A DNA stretch of 10,317 nucleotides from Phycisphaerae bacterium (lineage in GTDB: Bacteria; Planctomycetota; Phycisphaerae; UBA1845; Fen-1342), in assembly GCA_020058145.1 (NCBI GenBank), contig JAGVEP010000338.1, forward strand, positions 1-10,317. The letters run 5' to 3'. The first letter of the stretch is position 1; each line of letters begins with the position of its first letter. This document shows positions 1-6,517 of the stretch, one piece after another. A program made the translations under genes and the position numbers. Under the pieces are notes generated by a model. It ran no database searches. It saw only the letters and a program-made list of their open reading frames with translations, and had not been told where the DNA came from.

Positions 1-674
1 ATCGCCGGCCGCGAACACTGGGCAATCGTCTGTATCGCCTGCTGGTCGCCCTGGCCGAGCCGCCGGCGCAGCGCTACCTCTCGTGGATCAATGTCTTTCC
101 ACCCGCGCTGCTGGCGGCCGGCTATCGGGACGAATTCCGTGCCCAACTCGACTTTGACGAGCCGCGGCGCTGGTTCGAGGATTTACACGAAGCCACTGGT
201 GATCCCGCCCCGGAGCGTGCCATCCGCGCGGACTTCGCCAGCTACCTGCCCTACGACCTGCTGACGAAGGTCGACGTCGCGGCAATGGCGTGCAGCTTGG
301 AATGCCGTGCCCCGTTCCTGGACCATGAGCTGGTCGAGTTCGCACTATCGCTGCCCCTCGCGTGGCGGCTGGGACGGTGCGGAGGCAAACGCATCTTGAA
401 GGATTGGGCCCGCGATCGGCTCCCGCCGGGCATTCTGAATCGGCCCAAGATGGGCTTCGGCGTCCCGGTCGGCGCGTGGTTTCGCGATGAATTACGGGAC
501 CTGCTGCGCGAACACCTGACCGGTGCCGAAAGCATGTGCAGACGTGTCTTTCGGCGTGCCTGGCTCGATAACATCCTCATGGCTCACATTTCCGGACGCG
601 CAAACTTCGAACATCCGCTCTGGGCGCTGCTGATGCTCGAACTCTGGCACGAGCGCTGGCAGCCAAAAATGTAA
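1..674 (+). CDS. Asparagine synthase (glutamine-hydrolysing)-type protein, C-terminal part, 5' truncated
   Basis: The reading frame is open from base 3 to the TAA at 672-674, giving 223 codons, and the start lies outside the window. The translation fits the C-terminal part of the class B asparagine synthetase ATP-pyrophosphatase domain. It shows SYLPYDLLTKVDVAAMACSL followed by E-C-R-A-P-F-L-D-H-E-L-V-E-F, the helical block in which the family has a conserved K-x-D-x-x-S/A-M and then E-x-R-x-P-F-L-D. Next come K-R-I-L-K-D-W and RPKMGFGVPVGAWFRDELRD, also a family hallmark. Known members amidate aspartate, or a related carboxylate, using glutamine and ATP. The N-terminal glutaminase domain and the SGGxDS pyrophosphatase loop would be upstream and cannot be seen. 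Planctomycetes carry several paralogues, some in exopolysaccharide clusters, so asparagine as the product is not certain. The family is secure, the exact substrate is not. Confidence 0.88.
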   Translation, partial: RRPRTLGNRLYRLLVALAEPPAQRYLSWINVFPPALLAAGYRDEFRAQLDFDEPRRWFEDLHEATGDPAPERAIRADFASYLPYDLLTKVDVAAMACSLECRAPFLDHELVEFALSLPLAWRLGRCGGKRILKDWARDRLPPGILNRPKMGFGVPVGAWFRDELRDLLREHLTGAESMCRRVFRRAWLDNILMAHISGRANFEHPLWALLMLELWHERWQPKM

Positions 675-775
675 CGCATCGGCAGGCCAGAGCACGCCGG
701 CGCGTCCCTCAGCCGGCACCGGTCGCCGACCGATGATACGTACGGATTGTGTCGTGACCTGTGACCGTGAGCGGT
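675..775 (+). other. Gap between asparagine synthase and fliN with short hairpins
   Basis: The 101 bases contain an inverted repeat CGGTCG-C-CGACCG (720-732) and a CCGGC/GCCGG pair upstream of it. These could form structures at the end of the asparagine synthase transcript, but there is no T-run. No clear promoter or ribosome site for fliN is visible, so fliN may be read through from upstream. Confidence 0.35.
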
Positions 776-1159
776 ATGACTGTCGACCAACTGGACCCCG
801 AGGTGATTTCGCAAACCGCGGAGCCGGCCCAATCGCCAGCGTTAGCTCCCCAGCCGAGCCCTGCGCTGTCCAGGAGTGCACCGTCAGCAACCGGAGAGGA
901 GTTAGCCCGAATTCTGCGGCTGCGCGTCCCGCTGATCGTCCAATTGGCTCGACGGATGCTGACAATCGCGACCGTCCGAGACCTCGGGGTCGGGGCGATC
1001 ATCGCGCTCGACAGACCGGTCAAGGAACCGCTCGACGTGCTGGTCAACAACCATCCCATCGGCCGAGGGATCTGCGTCAAGGTCGGTGAGAACTTCGGCC
1101 TGCGCGTCACCGAAATCTGCGACTCCCGGCAACGCGTGCTGTCAATGAAGCAGGAGTAG
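776..1159 (+). CDS. fliN: FliN/SpoA-domain flagellar motor switch protein
   Basis: The protein has 127 residues. The first ~40 are Pro/Ala/Ser-rich and probably disordered, and residues 42-115 form a SpoA (FliN C-terminal) domain. Diagnostic features are L-R-V-P-L-I-V-Q-L-A-R-R-M-L-T-I near residue 48, the I-A-L-D-R-P turn, LDVLVNNHPIGRG, and then F-G-L-R-V-T-E-I, matching the family pattern vpv.v.Lg...l....l..G.vi.Ld...ep.d..vN....a.G......fgvRit.I. FliN sits at the base of the flagellar C-ring, where it helps bind CheY-P and the export ATPase complex. SpoA proteins of type III secretion systems have the same fold, but the fit is better to FliN. The ATG at 776 was chosen. In-frame GTG codons at 761 and 767 are alternatives, and none has a strong ribosome site. 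No other flagellar gene is in the window: the upstream gene is an asparagine synthase and the downstream gene is convergent murJ. Confidence 0.82.
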   Translation: MTVDQLDPEVISQTAEPAQSPALAPQPSPALSRSAPSATGEELARILRLRVPLIVQLARRMLTIATVRDLGVGAIIALDRPVKEPLDVLVNNHPIGRGICVKVGENFGLRVTEICDSRQRVLSMKQE

Positions 1160-1188
1160 CCGGCATTCCCCGGGGGCACTGAGCGACG

Positions 1189-2835
1189 TCACCTCTTCCG
1201 CCGCGCGAGCAGCAGCCGTACCTCGTGCAGTCGTAGCAGCCACGCCGCCGCGAGAAAGGCGCCGGTTCCAAGCCCGAGCAGCCCGAGTGTCTCGATCGCC
1301 CGCGACAGCAGCTTGCCAGGGATGCGGCTCAGCCACGGCGCTACCCACGGCTGTATGGCCGCCAGTACCAACACGGTGATTGCGGCGGCGGCGACCATTT
1401 TGCCGAGCCCCAGCCAGGTGTCGCGGTCCATCAGCGACGTACCGCTGCGCCGCCGGAGGATGATCAGTCCCAGCACAACGGACAGCGTGGCGGTGACGCA
1501 CGAACTGATCGCAAAGGCGGCTTCGCGGACACCCTCGAACCAGACGAGCACGACGTTCAGCACCACGTTGAGCGGCAACAACCCGGCACTGATCATGAGC
1601 GGCGTGCGCACGTCCGCCACGCTGTAGAACGCCCGCAGAACGATGTGTTGCGCGCAGAATGCCCATAGCCCGAAGCCATAGCAAGCGACAACGAAACTCA
1701 CACGGATCGTGTCGGCGGCGGTGAAGTGGCCGCGCTCAAACAGCAGCCGCGTGATCGCCTGTGGCAGCATGATCATCATCACACCCGCCAGCAGGCCCTC
1801 AAAAACCGCCAGCCGAAGTGATTGGCGCACCTCAGCCGACCACGCGGGCCAGTCCTTGCGGGTCGCGTGGCGGACGAACGCCGGTAGCGCCGCGGTCGCC
1901 AGCGAAATCACCAGCACACCGAGCGGGAACTGGTAGAGCCGCTGAGCATACGTGATGGCGGACAAGGCCCCTTCTTGAAGCGGATAGCGGACACTCCAGC
2001 CGAAGAGCGTGAAGCTGCCCGCGGTGTCGTGCACGTGCGACAGCATCGTGCAGACCTGGGCGTCGAGAAAGACGCCAAAGGCCAGCACGCCCTGCCCGAG
2101 AGCCACTGGGACCAACAGGCGCAGCATGTGCCGGACGGTCGGGTCCGCCAGATCGAACCGAAAGCCTAGCGTGACGCCGTTGGCGCGCAGGGCCGGCACA
2201 ATCACCACGAGTTGGAGCACGCCCGCTGCCAGCACACTCCAGGCGACAACGTAGACTTGTGCCCGCGGCTGGCCGGGGTACAGGCGGGGTGCCAGCCAGG
2301 CGATGCTGCCGATCATCAGCAGATTAAGTAATACTGGCGTCAGTGCCGCGGGCACGAAGCTCCCGACGCAGTTCAGAATGGCCGACAGCAGCGCGAGCAG
2401 GCAGATGGTGAGCATGAACGGCAGCATCACGGCCGTGAGAGACAGCAACAGCGCGCGCGGCGCCGCCTTTTCGGGGTCCGCGGGCGCGAGCCACCACACG
2501 CCCGCGATGACAACCCAGATCACGACGATCATGCCCGCCAGCGCCAACGTCATGAGGGCGAGCGTGCGCGCGAGCAGCCGCCAAGCCGCCGCGCGGCCTT
2601 CGTTTTCGAGTGTTTTGGTGAAAGTCGGGACGAAGACGGGCGCCATGGCCCCTTCGCCGAAGAGGCGCCGGAATAAGTTCGGGACCTGAAAGGCGTAAGA
2701 GAACGCGTCCTGCACCCAGCCGATGCCGAAGGCTTGCGCCAGCAGGATGTCGCGCGCCAAACCCGTGATGCGCGAAACCAGCGTGCAGACGGCGATGAGC
2801 TTCGCGGACGAAACCACACTGCGGTTGGCGGACAT
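1189..2835 (-). CDS. murJ: Lipid II flippase MurJ (MviN)
   Basis: MurJ moves the undecaprenyl-linked peptidoglycan precursor lipid II across the inner membrane. The 548-residue product is slightly longer than the usual 510-530. It is strongly hydrophobic throughout, consistent with the MOP-superfamily fold of about 14 membrane helices. The N-terminus shows the family signature: S-R-I-T-G-L-A-R-D at 21-29, Q-D-A-F at 42-45, and P-N-L-F-R-R-L-F-G-E-G at 52-62. From memory of the E. coli protein, its functionally important Arg18, Arg24, Asp39, Arg52 and Arg270 correspond to R22, R28, D43, R56 and R299 (in TYAQRLYQFPLGVL), so the lipid II cavity appears intact. The L-L-F-E-R-G-H-F-T-A-A-D-T block is at 364-375. 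The frame stays open far upstream, but conserved MurJ sequence begins right after ATG 2835, and the longer extension is antisense to kbl. No clear ribosome site precedes this ATG. The gene is convergent with fliN (29-nt gap) and divergent from kbl. Confidence 0.93.
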   Translation of the reverse strand: MSANRSVVSSAKLIAVCTLVSRITGLARDILLAQAFGIGWVQDAFSYAFQVPNLFRRLFGEGAMAPVFVPTFTKTLENEGRAAAWRLLARTLALMTLALAGMIVVIWVVIAGVWWLAPADPEKAAPRALLLSLTAVMLPFMLTICLLALLSAILNCVGSFVPAALTPVLLNLLMIGSIAWLAPRLYPGQPRAQVYVVAWSVLAAGVLQLVVIVPALRANGVTLGFRFDLADPTVRHMLRLLVPVALGQGVLAFGVFLDAQVCTMLSHVHDTAGSFTLFGWSVRYPLQEGALSAITYAQRLYQFPLGVLVISLATAALPAFVRHATRKDWPAWSAEVRQSLRLAVFEGLLAGVMMIMLPQAITRLLFERGHFTAADTIRVSFVVACYGFGLWAFCAQHIVLRAFYSVADVRTPLMISAGLLPLNVVLNVVLVWFEGVREAAFAISSCVTATLSVVLGLIILRRRSGTSLMDRDTWLGLGKMVAAAAITVLVLAAIQPWVAPWLSRIPGKLLSRAIETLGLLGLGTGAFLAAAWLLRLHEVRLLLARRKR

Positions 2836-2907
2836 GCGCGGGATGATAGCGGCTGCGCGCGGCGTTACAATGCGAACTTGCACCGACCTTCTTCGGAGAC
2901 TCACAAC
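2836..2907. promoter_or_regulatory. Divergent intergenic region between murJ and kbl, with kbl ribosome site
   Basis: These 72 bases must hold the start signals for both divergent genes. On the plus strand a TACAAT hexamer at 2866-2871 resembles a -10 box, but no convincing -35 box lies 16-18 bases upstream. GGAG at 2895-2898, nine bases before the ATG at 2908, is a clear Shine-Dalgarno site for kbl and fixes that start. Nothing comparable was found on the murJ side. Confidence 0.4.
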
Positions 2908-4101
2908 ATGCAAACCACACTCGAGCAGACACTCGCCGCCGAACTCCAGGAACTGCGTAACACGGGGCAGTACAAGCAAGCCAACGAGCTGCAGAAGCCG
3001 CAGGCCCCCCGCACGCGGATGGACGGCCAGGACATCGTCATGCTGTCGTCCAACAACTACCTCGGACTGGCCAACCACCCGCAGGTCATCGCGGCGGCCC
3101 GCAACGCGCTGGAGAAGTACGGGATGGGGACCGCCTCGGTCCGCTTCATCTGCGGCACCATGACCTGCCACCTCGAGCTCGAAAAGAAAATCTGCGAGTT
3201 CATCGGCTGCGAGGCGGCCACGACGTTCATAAGCTGCTGGGATGCGAACGTCGGGCTGATGCCCACGCTGACCCCGACCGCCGAGGACGCGATCTTCTCC
3301 GACGCGCTCAACCACGCCTCGATCATCGACGCCATCCGGCTGAGCAAGGCCCAGCGGTTCATCTTCAAACACCGCAATCTGGCCGAGCTCGAAAACATGC
3401 TGAAAACCGCCAAAGCCCGCAACCGGCTGGTCATCACCGACGGCGTGTTCAGCATGGAGGGTGACGTCGCCGACCTGCCGGCCCTCAAAGAGCTGGCCAA
3501 CAAGTACGACGCGGCACTCGTCGTCGACGAATCGCACGCGACCGGCGTGCTCGGCAAGACCGGCCGCGGGACCGCCGAGCATTTCGGCGTCCAGGACCCC
3601 AACACCATTCAGACCAGCACGCTGGGCAAGGCGCTCGGCGGCTCGTGCGGCGGCTACGTCGCGGCGACGAAGATCGTCTGCGACTACCTGATTCAAAAAT
3701 CGCGGCCGCAACTCTTCAGCAACGCTCTGCCGCCCGCGGTGTGCTACGGCTCGATGGCCGCGATCGACGTGTTGATGCACGAGCCGCAACGGCTGGAGAA
3801 ACTCCGCAAAAACGTGGCCCAGTTCCGCTCAGGCGTGAAAGAGCTGGGATTGAAGACGATCGAGGGGATTACCCCGATTGTGCCCGTAATTGTCGGCGAG
3901 ACACCGACGGCGATTCAGATGCAGAAGGCGCTGCTGGCCGAGGGCGTGTTCGTCAGCGGCTTCGGCTACCCGGTGGTGCCGAAGGGCGAAGCACGCCTGC
4001 GGTGCCAGATCAGCGCGGGACACGAAAAAGAGGACCTCGACTTCGCGCTCGCGGCGCTGAAGAAGGTTGCGGAGAAGTTCCCGCAGGCGCGTGGACACTG
4101 A
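2908..4101 (+). CDS. kbl: Glycine C-acetyltransferase (2-amino-3-ketobutyrate CoA ligase)
   Basis: This is a PLP-dependent alpha-oxoamine synthase. In threonine degradation, Kbl cleaves 2-amino-3-ketobutyrate with CoA to glycine and acetyl-CoA. The protein has 397 residues, the normal Kbl length. Visible signatures are SSNNYLGLANHP at 47-58, GMGTASVRFICGT at 72-84, SDALNHASIIDAIRL at 131-145, D-E-S-H at 207-210 (Asp207 and His210 contact PLP in the family) and S-T-L-G-K-A-L-G-G with Lys241 as the Schiff-base lysine. FSNALPPAV (270-278) and FGYPVVPKGEARLR (352-365) follow. The S-V-R-F-I-C-G-T and D-A-L-N-H-A-S-I-I-D wording is very close to E. coli Kbl and favours it over BioF, HemA or serine palmitoyltransferase. 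The start at 2908 has GGAG nine bases upstream. A longer in-frame start at 2734 would add residues antisense to murJ and is rejected. The usual partner tdh (threonine dehydrogenase) is not adjacent. Confidence 0.93.
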   Translation: MQTTLEQTLAAELQELRNTGQYKQANELQKPQAPRTRMDGQDIVMLSSNNYLGLANHPQVIAAARNALEKYGMGTASVRFICGTMTCHLELEKKICEFIGCEAATTFISCWDANVGLMPTLTPTAEDAIFSDALNHASIIDAIRLSKAQRFIFKHRNLAELENMLKTAKARNRLVITDGVFSMEGDVADLPALKELANKYDAALVVDESHATGVLGKTGRGTAEHFGVQDPNTIQTSTLGKALGGSCGGYVAATKIVCDYLIQKSRPQLFSNALPPAVCYGSMAAIDVLMHEPQRLEKLRKNVAQFRSGVKELGLKTIEGITPIVPVIVGETPTAIQMQKALLAEGVFVSGFGYPVVPKGEARLRCQISAGHEKEDLDFALAALKKVAEKFPQARGH

Positions 4102-4149
4102 GGACGGCGCGTCGAGCTTCTGAGAGCTCAGATTGCAGGAGTGCAAGCG

Positions 4150-4830
4150 GTGCAGCGATCTGGAGATTGCTCGCCAGACAACCAAACGCATGCGCCTCGC
4201 TTGCCTCTTCGCGCCTCCCAGCGCACGCACGACCGCATCATTATCGCGCACCACCTGGTGCTGCACGGGTATGGTCACTGGTTACCGAACGATCCGCGTG
4301 GGAGTGGCTCGGACGAACTGCGTCAGGAGAAACTCGCAGACCTGGGGCCGATTCACACGGGGCGCAAGCGGGTGCAACCCCCGCGCTCCGAGTTGCAGCG
4401 GTTCTATCGCGCCGCGGAACCACTGCTCGATTTCCCGTGCCTCTGGTTTGACGACGCGCAGAGGCAAGCGCTCGGTGGTGCGTTCGCGCAGGTCGTCGCA
4501 CAGCACCGCTACACGGTGTGGGGCTGTGCGATCCTGCGAAATCACGCGCACTTGTGTATCCGCAAGCATCGTGACGATGCCCTGACGATGTGGAGGCACT
4601 GCGCGGAGGCTTCACGAATCGCGTTGCTTAAGACTGCAGACGTCCAGGCCGGGCACCCCGTCTGGTCCGTGCGCCCTTACAAGGTCTTCCTGTACACTCC
4701 AGCGGACGTGCGCCGCGTCGTCGAGTACATCGGGGGCAACCCGGTAAAGGAACGACTCGCGCCCCAGAGTTGGTCGTTCCTCAAGGTATACGACGGCTGG
4801 CCGTATCCCCGAACCGGACGCACGCCCTGA
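4150..4830 (+). CDS. REP-associated tyrosine transposase (RAYT), IS200-like Y1 family
   Basis: The product of 226 residues belongs to the Y1/HUH transposase superfamily, single-strand nucleases that cut and join at hairpins. RAYTs act on REP palindromes and are usually single-copy domesticated genes rather than active insertion sequences. Residues 39-51 (H-G-Y-G-H-W-L-P-N-D-P-R-G) match the N-terminal strand of a large planctomycete RAYT-like group. C-A-I-L-R-N-H-A-H-L-C-I near 126-137 holds the metal-binding His-x-His (H132, H134). V-V-E-Y-I-G-G-N-P-V-K near 191-200 holds the nucleophilic tyrosine (Y193), which lines up with the YI..NP tyrosine of E. coli TnpA-REP. The catalytic set is therefore complete. 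The start is uncertain. GTG 4150 has AGGAG at 4137-4141 with 8-nt spacing and is preferred. GTG 4141 gives 229 residues but sits right on that site. TTG 4201 is also possible, and family homology only begins near residue 30. The first ~30 residues may be non-native sequence. Confidence 0.8.
   Translation: MQRSGDCSPDNQTHAPRLPLRASQRTHDRIIIAHHLVLHGYGHWLPNDPRGSGSDELRQEKLADLGPIHTGRKRVQPPRSELQRFYRAAEPLLDFPCLWFDDAQRQALGGAFAQVVAQHRYTVWGCAILRNHAHLCIRKHRDDALTMWRHCAEASRIALLKTADVQAGHPVWSVRPYKVFLYTPADVRRVVEYIGGNPVKERLAPQSWSFLKVYDGWPYPRTGRTP
4199..4212 (+). repeat. 14-bp direct repeat, left copy (in RAYT 5' region)
   Basis: GCTTGCCTCTTCGC occurs here and again, exactly, at 4843-4856, just after the RAYT stop codon. 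The two copies bracket the conserved part of the transposase gene, 644 bp apart. It could be the scar of a past insertion or simple chance, since a 14-mer match somewhere in 10 kb of GC-rich DNA is not rare. Confidence 0.4.
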
Positions 4831-4842
4831 ACGTGCCCTGTG

Positions 4843-4856
4843 GCTTGCCTCTTCGC
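4843..4856 (+). repeat. 14-bp direct repeat, right copy (downstream of RAYT)
   Basis: This is an exact copy of the 14-mer GCTTGCCTCTTCGC at 4199-4212, placed 12 bases after the RAYT stop codon. Flanking bases on either side do not match between copies. No terminal inverted repeats of an insertion sequence were seen next to either copy. Confidence 0.4.
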
Positions 4857-4877
4857 CGTGCATCGCTCTTTCCGCTG

Positions 4878-4906
4878 TTGCTTTTGCTCCGGGATATCGG
4901 GATAAT
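4878..4906 (+). promoter_or_regulatory. Sigma70-like promoter for the dockerin protein gene
   Basis: TTGCTT (4878-4883) and GATAAT (4901-4906) are separated by exactly 17 bases and read toward the gene at 4977. Transcription would begin near 4913, leaving a 5' leader of about 65 bases. It lies in the 146-base gap between RAYT and the dockerin gene. It is a prediction from consensus only. Confidence 0.5.
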
Positions 4907-4966
4907 GGGACCAGGCACTGAGGTGTTGTGCTTCCCCGTGGCGTTCCGCGCACCGCCGGAGCCAGC

Positions 4967-4972
4967 AGGAGG
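4967..4972 (+). promoter_or_regulatory. Strong ribosome binding site (AGGAGG)
   Basis: AGGAGG is a perfect Shine-Dalgarno core, four bases before ATG 4977 and seven before the adjacent in-frame ATG 4980. It decides the start of the dockerin protein and rules out the longer open frame that begins at 4770 inside the RAYT gene. Such a strong site stands out here, because most genes in the window have weak ones. Confidence 0.75.
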
Positions 4973-4976
4973 AACG

Positions 4977-6425
4977 ATGATGCGGCGGGTTCTATTTCTG
5001 GCGGTCACAGGCGGGTTTTGCGGCTTCCTGGCGTTTGCGGAGAGCGCGGGGCCACGCGACGTGGTCCTGCAACGCTCCGAAATCGCACGGCAGCGCATGC
5101 GACAACTGAAACTCGCGTTCGATGTCTATTGGAACGAGCACAACGTCCCGCCGACCGACCTAGTGCTGTTGTACCCACACTACGTCTCCAATCCTCGCAC
5201 GTTCTGGCACCCCGGCGATTCGGACCCACGGCCAACGACGATCAACAACTCCATCCCCAACGCCCAGAATAGCACGCGGATCAGCTTCGATTGGCCCCTC
5301 AACGGTTCAGGGGCCGAGGGGGCCGGGGACACCGTGTTCATCCAGGACAACTCCGCCGCGAACAACGCCGGCCAGTTTGTCAACCTGCTCACCCGTGACG
5401 GCCTAATCGAAACCGATCCGCCGCTCGCCACGCCGACACCGACCGCGGTCGCCCTAACTCAAGCTCACCTGCGCCGCATCGCCGGGGCGTTTCTGGTTTA
5501 CGCGAACGAGAACTTCGATTGGTATCCGCAGGATTTGTTGCAGCTTGTGAACGAAGGCTGGTTTGCCTCGCCGCGCACATTCTGGAATCCAGGCGACAGC
5601 GACCCACTGCCGACCGAGATCAACAACTCTGAGCCGAACGCACCGAACAGCACGCAGGTCAGCTTCGCGTACCTGGCGGCCGGTCAAAACTCGAACACGT
5701 TTCCGCTCGACAGAGTCTTCGTGCAGGACAACACGCCCGCCAACAACGGTGGTGCGTTCATCCTGATGGCTACCGGCGACGGGGTCATCGAGACGGACCC
5801 GCCGGCTGCCACGCCAGTGCCAACGAAGATCGCGCTGACGCAGGCGCACCTGCGACGCTTCCGGGACCCGATATTCCTCTACGCGTACGAGCACGACGAC
5901 CAGCTCCCCGGCGATCTTCTCGAGCTATGGCAGCACGGTTTCTATTTCGGCTCGCCGCGCACGTTCTGGAACCCCGGCGACAGCGACCCGCTGCCGACCA
6001 CGATCGACAACTCGGTGTCGAACGCGCCGAACAGTACCCAGATCAGCTTCGAGTACCGCGGGGCCGGGCTCAATTGGAGCGAAATCCCGCCGGAGACTGC
6101 CCTGCTGCGCGACAACACGCCGGCAAACAACGACGGCTACGGCATCAACGCGTTGCGCCGTGATGGGCAGGTCGAGTTCATTCCGGACTGCCCCGGTGAT
6201 GTGGACGGGAACAAGCGCGTGAACTGGCGTGACCTGTGGATTCTGCTGCGGCACCTCGGCCAGCAGGAAGGCGCCACGCCCGCAGACGGCGATATTGACG
6301 GCGATGGCGACGTGGACGCCGCGGACCTTCAAATCTCGCTAAGCCATATGGGCAGCGTCTGCGCACAGCCGCTGCCCCATGACGACGACGCCGCGGAGCG
6401 CGCCGCAGACACGGGTGGAATGTAG
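4977..6425 (+). CDS. Secreted protein with three pseudopilin-like modules and a C-terminal dockerin
   Basis: I recognise the domains but no named family. The 482 residues begin with a signal peptide (M-M-R-R, then hydrophobic residues to about 21, probable cleavage after A-F-A). Three tandem modules of about 115 residues follow at roughly 38-150, 160-276 and 286-403. Each has L-x-x-A/R-F-x-x-Y-x-x-E, then P-x-D-L, then SPRTFWNPGDSDPLPT (71-86 in variant form, 198-213, 326-341), N-S-x-x-N-A-x-N-S-T-x-x-S-F, D-N-(S/T)-x-A-N-N, and a closing D-G (or D-G-x-I-E-T-D-P-P). This resembles the globular head of planctomycete prepilin-like proteins, but without their N-methylated helix. Residues 404-462 are a type I dockerin with two calcium loops, DVDGNKRVNWRDL and DIDGDGDVDAADL. 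Dockerins bind cohesins, and planctomycetes have many outside cellulosomes. The Asp/Glu/Ala-rich tail (468-482) has no recognised sorting motif. Transcription probably starts from the promoter at 4878. Ligand and partner are unknown. Confidence 0.85.
   Translation: MMRRVLFLAVTGGFCGFLAFAESAGPRDVVLQRSEIARQRMRQLKLAFDVYWNEHNVPPTDLVLLYPHYVSNPRTFWHPGDSDPRPTTINNSIPNAQNSTRISFDWPLNGSGAEGAGDTVFIQDNSAANNAGQFVNLLTRDGLIETDPPLATPTPTAVALTQAHLRRIAGAFLVYANENFDWYPQDLLQLVNEGWFASPRTFWNPGDSDPLPTEINNSEPNAPNSTQVSFAYLAAGQNSNTFPLDRVFVQDNTPANNGGAFILMATGDGVIETDPPAATPVPTKIALTQAHLRRFRDPIFLYAYEHDDQLPGDLLELWQHGFYFGSPRTFWNPGDSDPLPTTIDNSVSNAPNSTQISFEYRGAGLNWSEIPPETALLRDNTPANNDGYGINALRRDGQVEFIPDCPGDVDGNKRVNWRDLWILLRHLGQQEGATPADGDIDGDGDVDAADLQISLSHMGSVCAQPLPHDDDAAERAADTGGM
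5088..6185 (+). repeat. Three tandem in-gene repeats (about 350 bp each)
   Basis: The coding sequence of the three pseudopilin-like modules runs at about 5088-5426, 5454-5804 and 5832-6185, with a module spacing of 127-128 codons. Copies 2 and 3 are more alike than either is to copy 1. Both share a leader of the form TPxPTxxALTQAHLRR and the block around T-F-W-N-P-G-D-S-D-P-L-P. This points to a more recent duplication of the second or third unit. Confidence 0.8.
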
Positions 6426-6434
6426 CCGCAATGC

Positions 6435-6459
6435 GTAGGTGTGCGCCCTCCGCACCTAC
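6435..6459 (+). repeat. GTAG-headed hairpin after the dockerin gene (REP-like or terminator)
   Basis: Ten bases after the dockerin stop codon, GTAGG (6435-6439) pairs with CCTAC (6455-6459) and TGCG (6442-6445) with CGCA (6451-6454). This gives a 9-bp stem with a two-base TG bulge and a CCCTC loop. No T-run follows, so it is not a classical intrinsic terminator, but it could protect or end the transcript. The GTAG at its foot resembles REP elements. It lies inside the open frame upstream of the next gene, which supports that gene's internal start at 6518. Confidence 0.5.
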
Positions 6460-6517
6460 CCAACTCCCCGCGACCTTGGTATCGTCTCAACCATGCGTGC
6501 GAAGACGAGGGTCTGCG

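Noticed and set aside
1160..1188. CCCCGGGG palindrome in the 29-base gap between convergent fliN and murJ.
   Set aside because: It has no loop or T-runs on either side. It is too short to call a bidirectional terminator.
2734..2907. An N-terminal extension of kbl to an earlier in-frame start.
   Set aside because: It overlaps the murJ start region in antisense, lacks family similarity, and the start at 2908 has a good GGAG site and the normal Kbl length.
1189..3789. A minus-strand open frame of 866 codons covering murJ and much of kbl.
   Set aside because: Only the part from ATG 2835 onward matches MurJ. The upstream 300 codons are antisense to the well-supported kbl gene and are Arg/Val/Asp-rich, as GC-rich shadow frames usually are.
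4114..4132. Inverted repeat GAGCT-N6-AGCTC just after kbl, and an overlapping TCTGAG-AG-CTCAGA.
   Set aside because: The stems are only 5-6 bp, one has a two-base loop, and no T-run follows, so a terminator or REP call cannot be supported.
4155..4170. Near-palindrome GCGATCT-GG-AGATTGC at the 5' end of the RAYT gene.
   Set aside because: It has a two-base loop and a G·T pair and no GTAG or GTGG head, so it is not listed as a REP substrate.
4770..4976. A 69-residue extension of the dockerin protein.
   Set aside because: It overlaps the end of the RAYT gene and includes the promoter and the AGGAGG site. The signal peptide begins at ATG 4977.
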